Assembly: GCF_015751895.1 (NCBI RefSeq)
Contig: NZ_JADOTZ010000001.1
Coordinates: forward strand, 1,612,001-1,676,000
Source: Zhihengliuella flava
GTDB lineage: Bacteria; Actinomycetota; Actinomycetes; Actinomycetales; Micrococcaceae
DNA length: 64,000 nucleotides
Direction of reading: 5' to 3'
A program made the translations under genes and the position numbers. The notes beneath the pieces are model-generated. The model saw only the letters and a program-made list of their open reading frames with translations. It searched no databases and was not told where the DNA came from. Below are positions 26,267 through 35,738 of this stretch, one piece after another; the stretch's first letter is position 1; each line of letters starts with the position of its first letter.

Positions 26267-26314
26267 TGATCACCCTCGAATCCCGTGTTGTCATATGCTC
26301 CCCCGGGCATGCCT

Positions 26315-26345
26315 GGGTACATACATACCCATCACTCTAGTAGAG
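26315..26345. promoter_or_regulatory. Two palindromes upstream of the helicase gene
   Basis: GGGTACATACATACCC (26315-26330; GGGTA and TACCC arms) and CTCTA-G-TAGAG (26335-26345) lie 49-79 bp upstream of the helicase start. They are likely operator sites for an unidentified regulator. Confidence 0.45.
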
Positions 26346-26487
26346 ACTCAAGGTGTGTTTCGAAGCTAGATGGCTTGTCGAGGGGATAGATCAGCCTTAC
26401 TGGGTGTCCCGGTGAGATCACTCCGAATCACCGAGGAGTTCCACCCCTGCTTCGCCGTACCAAGGACAGAAGGCATAGCGCCACGAA

Positions 26488-26507
26488 AAGTGCTAACGAA
26501 AGTGCTA
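26488..26507 (+). repeat. Paired AAGTGCTA repeats, right end of island
   Basis: Copies at 26488 and 26500 match the left-end pair at 18307 and 18319 in sequence, spacing and orientation. Confidence 0.6.
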
Positions 26508-26625
26508 AGCAACCTGTAGCTCGGCGTATCGCGGTGGATTTATCCACAGGTCAAACGCTCTAGATCGTTGATTTTATGCGGCAAGACGCTAGACCGAGAT
26601 TCGCGACGCGAGGAGGTCGAGGTCA

Positions 26626-26647
26626 GTTCAAGTCCCCCCTCGCGCAC
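26626..26647 (+). repeat. attR, 22-bp direct repeat
   Basis: An exact copy of 18224-18245 without a tRNA body upstream. It marks the right boundary of the island and is followed at once by the original downstream sequence of the tRNA gene. Confidence 0.88.
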
Positions 26648-26655
26648 CACTGATT

Positions 26656-26685
26656 GAGGCGGCTTCCCGGTTGGGAGGCCGCCTC
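26656..26685 (+). terminator. Original tRNA-Leu terminator, displaced by the island
   Basis: GAGGCGGC and GGCCGCCTC form a strong stem 8 bp after the attachment repeat. In the uninterrupted chromosome it would lie directly after tRNA-Leu. There is no long T-run. Confidence 0.65.
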
Positions 26686-26927
26686 AGGTGTTTAACGGCC
26701 GCGGTGTCCTCTCCCGGAGCGCGCATGAAACGGGCCACAATCCCTATATTTATGCGGCCCGCGGTGACTAGGATTGATGTGTGCCAGCGGCGCAAAGGAT
26801 CAAATGTTTGCGCCGCCCTGATCGACAGCGTCGTTGAAGCTACCGTAACGCAGCTCACATGCTTAGACTGTTGCGAACAGTCGCCGAGCTGTGCCGAGAA
26901 CCATCGACCCGAGCAGGAAGGAGTGCC

Positions 26928-27626
26928 GTGGCGGAGCAAACCCCGCACCAGAACGTGACCTTCGAATCGGCCGGCCGTGAGGCCCACGGATACCTCGCCG
27001 TTCCCGAGGACGGAACCGGACCCGGTGTGATCGTGATCCAAGAATGGTGGGGCCTGACGGACCACATTCGGGACATTGCCGATCGCCTCGCCGCCCTGGG
27101 ATTCGTGGCCCTGGCTCCTGACCTGTTTGGCGGCCGCGTCACGCACGACGCCGACGAGGCCGGTCAGATGATGTCCGAGTTGCCCGCGGAGGAAGGTGCC
27201 CGCCTGTTGGCCGGCGCCACCGATTACCTGCTCTCCCGGGAGGATGTCACCAGCCGCACCGTGGGCGCGATTGGTTTCTGCATGGGTGGCGGCTTTGTGC
27301 TGGCCCTCGCTGCCCAACAAGGGGACAAGGTCTCCGCCGCCGTCCCGTTTTACGGGGTGGGTCAGGGCGTTCCCGACGAGTACAGCGAGCTCACCGCCGC
27401 CGTCCAGGGCCACTACGCGCTGCAGGATTCGATGTACCCCGCCGATCAGGCGCGGGCCCAGGAGGAGCAGATCCGCCGCGAGTCCGGCGCCGACGTCGTG
27501 TTCCACTTTTACGACGCGGACCACGCCTTCCACAACGACGAGAACACCGCGGGCAATTACGCCCCTGAACAAGCCAAGCTGGCGTGGGATCGAGCCACCT
27601 CGTTCCTCCGCGCACACGTCAAGTAA
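26928..27626 (+). CDS. Dienelactone hydrolase family protein
   Basis: The 232-residue alpha/beta hydrolase has the nucleophile in GFCMGGG (Cys, the dienelactone hydrolase type), an early VIVIQEWWGLTDHIRDIADR segment, and a late acid and His pair (FYDADHAFHND). Such enzymes hydrolyse dienelactone-like esters. The GTG at 26928 is preceded by GGAAGGAG, whereas an earlier in-frame ATG lacks such a signal. A universal stress gene follows 14 bp later, so the two may be co-transcribed. The physiological substrate is unknown. Confidence 0.9.
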   Translation: MAEQTPHQNVTFESAGREAHGYLAVPEDGTGPGVIVIQEWWGLTDHIRDIADRLAALGFVALAPDLFGGRVTHDADEAGQMMSELPAEEGARLLAGATDYLLSREDVTSRTVGAIGFCMGGGFVLALAAQQGDKVSAAVPFYGVGQGVPDEYSELTAAVQGHYALQDSMYPADQARAQEEQIRRESGADVVFHFYDADHAFHNDENTAGNYAPEQAKLAWDRATSFLRAHVK

Positions 27627-27640
27627 ACAAGGAGAAGCAC

Positions 27641-29576
<1,936 letters not shown>

Positions 29577-29589
29577 CGTGAACTAGTCT

Positions 29590-30453
29590 GTGTGCGTGGC
29601 TGAAGACGAACAGCAGGCGCCCGCCGACCTGCGCATCGCGTACGTTCCGGGCGTGACGCCCGGCAAGTGGTTGGACCGGTGGGCCGAGCGTCTCACCGAG
29701 CGATTGGACGCGGTCCTGTACGACAGCGGAGATCCGGTGCCGCTATTGGCGTTGCCCCAGGAGGATCCGCAGTACGCGGACCTGGTGTTCGTCCGGTTCC
29801 CGGAGGGGCAATCGCCGGCGTCGGACACCCTGCACTGCATCCCGCTCTACACCGAGCTGCCGGTGGTGTGCGCGTCCAGCGAGCACATCGTGGCGGCGTA
29901 CGACGACGAGGTGCCGTTCGCGGAGATCGCCGAGGAGTCCTTCCTCGACCTCGCCGACTACCCTCCGGAGGCCGGCAGGGCGAAGATGGCGATCGAGGTC
30001 GTGGCCACCGGGGCCGCGCTGGCCGTGGTGCCGATGTCCGTGGCGCGCCTGTACCACCGCAAAGACGTGGAATACCGCGTGGTGACTGACCTGCCGTCGT
30101 CGTACGGTGGGCCCACCCAGGTGGGGTTGGCCTGGCTGCGGCCGGACCTGCGGGACGCGGAGCTGGAGGCCGCGCTCGCCGATCCGGAGTCGCCGGAGAG
30201 CAAGCGGGCGGCGCTGATCGAGGAGTTCGTGGGAATTGTGCGCGGACGGAAGGCGACGTCCTCGCGGCAGCCCTCCGTGCGCGAACGCGAGCAGGCCGAG
30301 GCGGCGAAGGCCCAAAAGCGCCGGCAGAGCGCCGACAAGGCGGGCGCGGCGAAGCGCGGCGGCAAGCCGGCGAGCAAGGGTGGCACCAAGCCCGGCTCGA
30401 AGGGGCGTGGCGCACCCAAACGGGGCGGGCCGAAGCGGGGCAAGCGCCGCTAG
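29590..30453 (+). CDS. LysR-type substrate-binding domain protein without HTH, basic C-terminal tail
   Basis: The 287-residue protein resembles the effector-binding domain of LysR regulators (RIAYVPGVTPGKWLDRWAER; later EVVATGAALAVVPMSVARLY) but has no N-terminal helix-turn-helix. The last 70 residues are rich in Lys, Arg, Gly and Pro and could bind nucleic acid. It may be a ligand sensor that contacts DNA or RNA by its tail. A GTG at 29596 is an alternative start. It lies 13 bp after gdhA and could share its transcript, which would suggest a link with nitrogen metabolism; that is inference. Confidence 0.75.
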   Translation: MCVAEDEQQAPADLRIAYVPGVTPGKWLDRWAERLTERLDAVLYDSGDPVPLLALPQEDPQYADLVFVRFPEGQSPASDTLHCIPLYTELPVVCASSEHIVAAYDDEVPFAEIAEESFLDLADYPPEAGRAKMAIEVVATGAALAVVPMSVARLYHRKDVEYRVVTDLPSSYGGPTQVGLAWLRPDLRDAELEAALADPESPESKRAALIEEFVGIVRGRKATSSRQPSVREREQAEAAKAQKRRQSADKAGAAKRGGKPASKGGTKPGSKGRGAPKRGGPKRGKRR

Positions 30454-30462
30454 CGCAACCAG

Positions 30463-30510
30463 TGGACGAAAAATGGCGGTGTTTTGCTGTGCACCCCACT
30501 CTTTCGTCCA
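30463..30510. repeat. Long inverted repeat downstream of the LysR-like gene
   Basis: TGGACGAAA and TTTCGTCCA form a perfect 9-bp pair separated by 30 bp that can fold further through GGTG and CACC. It could be a terminator or a small structured RNA. There is no T-run after the stem. Confidence 0.45.
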
Positions 30511-30559
30511 ATGATCGCTTCGCGGTAGGTTGCTGAGGCGGTAATGGGAAGGGGATCCG

Positions 30560-30751
30560 ATGAAATCGTGGCCGCGCTGGCTCAAGGTGCTTCAGCTGGT
30601 GGTCTTCGTAGGACTGCTAGCTACGCAGATTCCGCTCGCGCTGGGCGGACAGTGGTTTAGCTGGATCGTTGCTGGTCTCGCCGTCGCCGGGATCGTGGTG
30701 GTGGCGGTCAACTGGTCCGCCCCGAAAACCGTGGAGACCCGCGGGACGTAA
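30560..30751 (+). CDS. Small two-helix membrane protein
   Basis: The 63-residue frame starts with ATG behind AAGGGGATCCG. It has hydrophobic helices at about 10-28 and 33-50, with a basic N-terminus (KSWPRWLK). I do not recognise a family. It stands alone between the inverted repeat and the terminator-like hairpin shared with gntP. Confidence 0.65.
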   Translation: MKSWPRWLKVLQLVVFVGLLATQIPLALGGQWFSWIVAGLAVAGIVVVAVNWSAPKTVETRGT

Positions 30752-30875
30752 CGGCGCCGTCGTCGTTCTGGGTGAACAGATCCCACCGCGGTCCACCCAT
30801 GTTGATGACGCCAACAGATCACCCATACTGACCAGGGCGCGGCCACAGTCGGCCGTGGCTTCCCTTAAACACACC

Positions 30876-30907
30876 TGGGGCGGTGCCTTCACAGGCACCG
30901 CCCCAGC
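30876..30907. terminator. Hairpin between the small membrane gene and gntP
   Basis: CTGGGGCGGTGCC and GGCACCGCCCCAG form a perfect 13-bp stem with a 6-nt loop. It lies 57 bp beyond the gntP stop and could end transcription from both sides. Confidence 0.65.
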
Positions 30908-30963
30908 GTCGTGTTGACCGCACCGGGCCGATATCAGGCCCAATATCAGGGCCAACAGCTTGG

Positions 30964-32364
30964 TTAGCCGATCGAGGCCAGCAGGAAGATCACGGCCGCG
31001 AGGGCGAACGCCATGATGGCGATCAGCGACTCGAGGACCGTCCAGGTCTTCAGGGTGGTCTTGACGTCCATGTCGAAGAAGCGGCCCACCAGCCAGAAGC
31101 CGGAGTCGTTCACGTGGGACGCGATGACCGAGCCTGCAGCCACCGCGATCACCATGGAGGCCAGCTGCAGCTCGTTGAAGTCCGCGGCGAGGACGGCGGA
31201 GCTGAGCAGGCCGGCCGTCGTCGTCAGCGCCACCGTGGCGGAGCCCTGGGCGACGCGGATGATCGTCGAGATCAGGAAGCCCGCCAAGATCAGCGGGATG
31301 CCGAGGCCCGTGAGGGATTCCTCCAGCGCGTCACCGATGCCGGAGGTGCGCAGCACGCCACCGAACATGCCACCGGCGCCCGTGATCAGGATGACCGAAG
31401 CCACCGGGCCGAGCGCGCCCTCGAGCGTGGACTCGACGGCGGACTTTTCCATGCCGCGGCGGGTGCCGATGGTCAGCACGGCCACCAGAAGCGTGATGAG
31501 CAGGGCCACCGGGGTAGAGCCCAGCGCCAGCAGGAACTGGAACCAGCCGGCGTCTGCAGCGGACTCGGACAGGACGCCAGCCGAGGCCAGCGTGCTCAGG
31601 CCGGTGTTCAGGAAGATCAACACCAACGGCAAGAGGAGCAGGGAAACCACGGTGCCGAACTTCGGCGGGTTGGCCTCGTGCTGCTCGTCGGCCTGACCCA
31701 GGATGTTGGGGATCGGCAGATCCCACTTCTTGCCGGCCCACTTGCCGAACAGGTAGCACGTGACGTACCACGTGGGCAGGGCGATGAGCAGGCCGATCAG
31801 CAGGACGTAGCCAACGTTGGCCTCAAAGAAGGTCGCGGCGGCCACAGGTCCCGGGTGCGGCGGCACGAACACGTGCATGACGGAGAACGCACCGGCCGTC
31901 GGCAGGCCGTACAGCAGCACGGAACCGCCCAAGCGGCGGGCCACGGCGAAGACCACGGGCAGCATGACTACCAGGCCGGCGTCGAAGAAGATCGGGAAAC
32001 CGAACAGCAGGGAGGCGACGCCGAGCGCGAACGGCGCCCGCTTCTCGCCAAACGTGCGGATCAGGGTGTCGGCGAGGACCTTGGCGCCGCCGGAGGTCTC
32101 CACGAGGCGACCCAGCATGGCGCCGAGGCCCACCAACAGGGCCACTCCGGCCAGGGTGGAGCCGAAGCCGTCCGTCAGGGTACTCACCACGGATCCGGCC
32201 GGGATGCCGGTGGCGAAGGCGGTCAGGAGGCTGACCAGGATGAGCGCCACGAACGCGTGGACGCGCAGTTTGATGATGAGGAAGAGCAGCAGCAGGATGG
32301 CCGCGGCGGCGATGCCGAGCAACGGTCCTGCACCCAAGGTTTGGGTCCATCCGTCAATAGTCAT
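30964..32364 (-). CDS. gntP: Gluconate:H+ symporter, GntP family
   Basis: The 466-residue inner-membrane carrier has 12 or more hydrophobic helices. It starts MTIDGWTQTLGAGPLLGIAA and contains VFVPPHPGPVAAA and NDSGFWLV, segments characteristic of GntP gluconate permeases. It takes up D-gluconate, which the upstream kinase phosphorylates. It lies 18 bp downstream of gntK in the same operon, under the divergent gntR regulator. Confidence 0.94.
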   Translation of the reverse strand: MTIDGWTQTLGAGPLLGIAAAAILLLLFLIIKLRVHAFVALILVSLLTAFATGIPAGSVVSTLTDGFGSTLAGVALLVGLGAMLGRLVETSGGAKVLADTLIRTFGEKRAPFALGVASLLFGFPIFFDAGLVVMLPVVFAVARRLGGSVLLYGLPTAGAFSVMHVFVPPHPGPVAAATFFEANVGYVLLIGLLIALPTWYVTCYLFGKWAGKKWDLPIPNILGQADEQHEANPPKFGTVVSLLLLPLVLIFLNTGLSTLASAGVLSESAADAGWFQFLLALGSTPVALLITLLVAVLTIGTRRGMEKSAVESTLEGALGPVASVILITGAGGMFGGVLRTSGIGDALEESLTGLGIPLILAGFLISTIIRVAQGSATVALTTTAGLLSSAVLAADFNELQLASMVIAVAAGSVIASHVNDSGFWLVGRFFDMDVKTTLKTWTVLESLIAIMAFALAAVIFLLASIG

Positions 32365-32382
32365 GAGAATCTCCGTTGATTG

Positions 32383-32919
32383 TTATGCAGGTGAGGGGGC
32401 GGAACGGGTCTGGAGCACGGCCAGCGCGGACTCAAGGAGGTCCTCCACCGTGCCGTCGTTGATGATCTCGGCGCCGGGCTCGTCTTCCCCGAGCGGCTCG
32501 AGCGTGCTGAGCTGGCTGGGCAGCAGGCTGGCTGGCATGAAGTGTCCGCTGCGCTGAGCGATGCGCTCCGTTAGCAGGTCCTCGGACCCGTTGACGTGGA
32601 GGAAGACGACGTCGCCGCTCGCCTCACGCAGCAGGTCACGGTAGCTGCGCTTCAGGGCGGAGCAGGTGACGATGGTTCCCTCGGTGGTGTGCTCACTCAT
32701 CCAGTCGCGGATCTGGCGCAACCACGGCCACCGGTCCTCGTCCGTGAGAGGCGTCCCGGAGGTCATCTTGTCGATGTTCTCCTGAGGGTGGAATTCATCG
32801 GCTTCGGCGGCCGGCCAGCCCAGCCGGTCGGCCAAGAGTTCCGCCAGGGTGGTTTTGCCGGAGCTGGCGACTCCCATGACCACAACGTGCGTTGCGGTCG
32901 AGGTGCTGGTGGATGTCAT
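32383..32919 (-). CDS. gntK: Gluconokinase
   Basis: The 178-residue kinase converts D-gluconate to 6-phosphogluconate for the pentose phosphate pathway. The P-loop is GVASSGKTT (about 16-24). The segments EADEFHPQENIDKM, PLTDEDRWPWL and ALKRSYRDLLR are the GntK signatures. It is the first gene of gntK-gntP and diverges from gntR. Confidence 0.95.
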   Translation of the reverse strand: MTSTSTSTATHVVVMGVASSGKTTLAELLADRLGWPAAEADEFHPQENIDKMTSGTPLTDEDRWPWLRQIRDWMSEHTTEGTIVTCSALKRSYRDLLREASGDVVFLHVNGSEDLLTERIAQRSGHFMPASLLPSQLSTLEPLGEDEPGAEIINDGTVEDLLESALAVLQTRSAPSPA

Positions 32920-32983
32920 AGCAAAGTTCTCCCGTGGACGTCATTGGCCGGCGTGTGGTGCGCGACTCATACAGCAGTTCCGC

Positions 32984-33019
32984 AAAGGTATCATCTTTTT
33001 GTGTGAAAGGTAACACTTT
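32984..33019. promoter_or_regulatory. Tandem operator-like sites between gntK and gntR
   Basis: AAAGGTATCATCTTT (32984-32998) and AAAGGTAACACTTT (33006-33019) share AAAGGTA and inverted AAAG/CTTT ends, and their starts are 22 bp apart. They sit in the divergent intergenic region and are candidate GntR sites. Confidence 0.55.
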
Positions 33020-33098
33020 ACTAGTCAGGTGTGAGGAGCCCACGGGCGTCACACCGAGCGAATGCGGGGAGGCGCCCCCGGGTCGATAGGATCGAGCC

Positions 33099-33812
33099 AT
33101 GCTGAACGACGACGTGGCAGACCTGCTGCAGAACCCCATTCTGGAGGAGCTGGGCCAGCAGATCGTGGATGGCGTGATTGCCCCCGGGGATCGCCTGACC
33201 CTCGACTCGCTGCAAGCGCGCTTCGGCGTCTCCCGCACCGTCATGCGCGACTGCATGCGCGTGCTGGAGTCCCTGCGGATGGTGATTTCCCGCCGCCGCG
33301 TCGGCCTCGTGGTGCAGCCACCGGAGAGCTGGAACAAGTTCGACCGCCGCGTCATCCGGTGGCGACTGTCCGGGCCGGGGCGCGAGGATCAGTTTGCCGA
33401 GCTCACGGAGCTACGCATCGCCGTTGAGCCGCTATCCGCCGCGCGCGCGGCGGCCCGGGCCACCGCCGTCGCCCGTGACCGCCTCCAGGAGCTGGCCGGC
33501 GAACTGCGCCGGCTCGGCGAGGCGGGCGAACTCGAGGAGTTCCTGGCCGCCGATATTGAGTTCCATCAGCTGCTGCTGCGTTCGAGCGGGAACTCGATGT
33601 TCGCGCAGCTCGACGGCGTGATCGCCGAGGTCCTGACCGGCCGCACGCATCAGGGCCTCATGCCGTTCCACCCGCGCCCGGAGGCGCTCGCCGAGCACGA
33701 GGCGGTGGCGGACGCCGTCGCGCGCCGCGATTCCCACGCGGCCGAGCGGCACATGCAGGTCCTCGTGGATGAGGTCCGCCGCGCCCTCGACTCGCCCAAC
33801 CCGGCGCAGTAG
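33099..33812 (+). CDS. gntR: GntR/FadR-family regulator (gluconate regulon)
   Basis: The 237-residue protein has an N-terminal winged HTH (about 14-72; LTLDSLQARFGVSRTVMRDC) and a C-terminal FCD domain with metal-binding-like residues in AADIEFHQLLL, ALAEHEAV and AERHMQVLV. Its divergent position next to gntK-gntP makes gluconate or a phosphorylated derivative the likely effector, and repression of gntKP the likely role. Confidence 0.88.
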   Translation: MLNDDVADLLQNPILEELGQQIVDGVIAPGDRLTLDSLQARFGVSRTVMRDCMRVLESLRMVISRRRVGLVVQPPESWNKFDRRVIRWRLSGPGREDQFAELTELRIAVEPLSAARAAARATAVARDRLQELAGELRRLGEAGELEEFLAADIEFHQLLLRSSGNSMFAQLDGVIAEVLTGRTHQGLMPFHPRPEALAEHEAVADAVARRDSHAAERHMQVLVDEVRRALDSPNPAQ

Positions 33813-33824
33813 TAGATTCAAGGC

Positions 33825-34310
33825 ATGGCTCCAGCAGAAGGCACTCCGGAGGGGATCGGGTGGGCTTCCTACGCCTCCACGAACGATCCGCGGGAGAACA
33901 CGGATTACCGGGACCACGTTCTTGCGAACGGTTTCAGCCGGGCACCGAGGGCAGAAGACCGTGAGATGGCATTGAACATTGCACACGATCGTCTGCAGGG
34001 CTCCGGTCAACTTCTTCCCGAGTCTCCAGAGGAGCAAGTCAAGGTGCTGGTCGATCACTATCGGCAGCACCGCCCACCGATGCCCGGTGAATCTGAAGTA
34101 GCGCTGGTACTCGGCGTGGTTCTGGCCGACTGTGCCGTGGAGCGCGCGCTTGGGGTGCACTGGATCATGGGTTCGCGTGGATGGCCGGTTCTCGCTGATG
34201 AACACGGGCGAGAACACTTTGATCCACTGTGTGCCGCTTACGATTCCGTTTACCTCGACGGCGAGCATCCCCTCGTCCTGCTCGATCTGGCTTTCCCTCC
34301 CGCCGACTGA
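33825..34310 (+). CDS. Hypothetical protein, DUF3806-like
   Basis: The 161-residue protein has a charged N-terminal half and a C-terminal part (ALVLGVVLADCAVERALGVH, then DEHGREHFDPL and DGEHPLVLLD) that resembles DUF3806 proteins, which are small domains of unknown role. The resemblance is by eye only. It follows gntR by 12 bp but has no clear connection with gluconate use. Confidence 0.6.
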   Translation: MAPAEGTPEGIGWASYASTNDPRENTDYRDHVLANGFSRAPRAEDREMALNIAHDRLQGSGQLLPESPEEQVKVLVDHYRQHRPPMPGESEVALVLGVVLADCAVERALGVHWIMGSRGWPVLADEHGREHFDPLCAAYDSVYLDGEHPLVLLDLAFPPAD

Positions 34311-34365
34311 GCGACAGCCTTCCGAAGTGCACGGTCCGTCCGCCGTTCGCGGATAGATTGGGTGC

Positions 34366-35628
34366 ATGCGCGTTCCCGATTCTCAGCCGTTTGTCCCCGT
34401 CATTCTTGGCGGCGACATCGGCACCTACTCCCTCGCCCGCGAATTCCACGAGGCCTACGGCGCCGTCAGCGTCGCCGTCCCCGCCGGCAGCAACGGGGTG
34501 CTGGAGCATTCGGTCGCCGTCGACGTCCGTCCCGCCGGCAGTATGGAGGAAAACGACGTCGTCGCGCACCTGCAGTGTCTGGCCGCCGAGCTGGGTGACC
34601 GGCCGCTGCTGCTCTTCGGCTCGCTGGACCTGCACGTCACCCTGATCGCGGGGCACCGGGACGAGTTGGAACCCGCCTACACGATCCCGTACCCGGACCT
34701 CGCCACCATCGAATCCGCGGCACTCAAGGAAAACTTCTACGCGCTGTGCGCCGAACTCGGCATCCCGCACCCGCGTACCGCTATGTACCGGGCCGGTTCC
34801 GGCGAGATCCCCGCTGACCTGCCCTTTCCGCTCATCGCCAAGCCCTCGGACAGCTCCGGGTGGGTCGCCGCGAAGTTCGCCGGCAAACAGAAGGTTCACA
34901 CGGTGAACAACGCCGCCGAGCTCACGGACCTGCTCGGCCGCATCGACAACAGCGGCTACACCGGCAACATCGTTCTCCAGGAGCTCATCGAGGGCGGCGA
35001 CTCCAACATGCGCCTGGCCACGTTCTACGTGGACCGCACCGGTGCCGCCCGCTACGCCGCATACGGTGAGGTGGTGGTGGAGGAGCACGCTCCGATCGTC
35101 CTCGGGAACTCGGCGGCGATCGTCACCGGCGTCCCGGATGCCGCCGCGGAGACCTTCATCGAGCAGGGCCGCGCGCTGATTCAGCGCCTCGGCTGGCACG
35201 GGTTCGCCATGTTTGATGCCAAGTTGGACCCGCGCGACGGCGTCGTGAAGTTCTTTGAACTCAACCCGCGGCTGGGCCGCAACCATTACTACCTGACAGC
35301 GGCCGCCGTGACGCAGGGGTGGGATTGGGCCAATCCGGCCCGGGCCTACGTCCGCGAGTGGCTGGGCGCCCGCTTCGAAGCCACGAGCCTGCCCGCAGGC
35401 CTCAGCGTCTCCCGATCCGAGGTGCTCTACTCGGTCCTACCCAGCGCGCTGCTGCGCCAGCATCTGGTGGGGGAGGTGGGCCAGCGTGCTGCTGCGCTGC
35501 TCAAGGCCCGGGCCAGTGTGAACCCACTGGCGTACCGGGGCGAGAGGCACCCGCGCCGCTGGTTCTATGTGGTGGCAGCGCTGGCTAACCAGTTCCGGAA
35601 GTTCCGGCAGTATCCACCCCGGCGTTGA
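34366..35628 (+). CDS. ATP-grasp carboxylate-amine ligase
   Basis: The 420-residue enzyme has an ATP-grasp fold (about 110-330): PFPLIAKPSDSSGW for the first ATP-binding Lys, IVLQELIEGGDSNMR for the adenine site, and KFFELNPRLGRNHYYL with the Mg-binding Glu and Asn. The overall form is that of the family containing D-aspartate ligases and other peptide-bond ligases, which join an amino or carboxylic acid to an amine. In Micrococcales such enzymes can build peptidoglycan interpeptide bridges; assignment here is inference. Confidence 0.8.
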   Translation: MRVPDSQPFVPVILGGDIGTYSLAREFHEAYGAVSVAVPAGSNGVLEHSVAVDVRPAGSMEENDVVAHLQCLAAELGDRPLLLFGSLDLHVTLIAGHRDELEPAYTIPYPDLATIESAALKENFYALCAELGIPHPRTAMYRAGSGEIPADLPFPLIAKPSDSSGWVAAKFAGKQKVHTVNNAAELTDLLGRIDNSGYTGNIVLQELIEGGDSNMRLATFYVDRTGAARYAAYGEVVVEEHAPIVLGNSAAIVTGVPDAAAETFIEQGRALIQRLGWHGFAMFDAKLDPRDGVVKFFELNPRLGRNHYYLTAAAVTQGWDWANPARAYVREWLGARFEATSLPAGLSVSRSEVLYSVLPSALLRQHLVGEVGQRAAALLKARASVNPLAYRGERHPRRWFYVVAALANQFRKFRQYPPRR

Positions 35629-35738
35629 GCCCCGGCTATGGGCTGGGCCTTCCATCTGGCAAGCTGGCAGTGAGCACAACGTTGTGAGTCGAGCCACAGC
35701 GGAGTCTGTGAGCATCCGAGCGAAGGGGGTTGGCGCCC

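Larger units (their letters stand above)
26267..26625. other. Right-end non-coding region of the island
   Basis: I see no gene in this stretch. It contains the probable helicase promoter with two palindromes, the paired AAGTGCTA repeats, an isolated perfect DnaA box inside a GTGGATTTATCCAC palindrome (26534-26547), and sequence up to the attachment repeat. Confidence 0.7.
18224..26647. mobile_element. 8.4-kb genomic island integrated at the tRNA-Leu 3' end
   Basis: A 22-bp sequence covering the 3' end of tRNA-Leu (18224-18245) is repeated exactly at 26626-26647, where it is not part of an intact tRNA. Between them lie genes unrelated to the conserved origin-proximal order, most without recognised housekeeping function, and paired short repeats near both ends. 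No integrase, excisionase or transposase is visible, so it is either a decayed element or one moved by enzymes in trans. Cargo: truncated protease, two unknown proteins, a broken CBS-like gene and a giant helicase-nuclease. Confidence 0.88.

Noticed and set aside
24401-26269. 622-codon open frame on the + strand
   Set aside because: Antisense to the helicase N-terminal half, with an Arg-rich composition typical of shadow frames.
26621-26647. Second tRNA gene at the right island end
   Set aside because: Only the 3' 22 bp of tRNA-Leu are present; no acceptor 5' strand, D-arm or anticodon arm can be built, so it is the attachment repeat.
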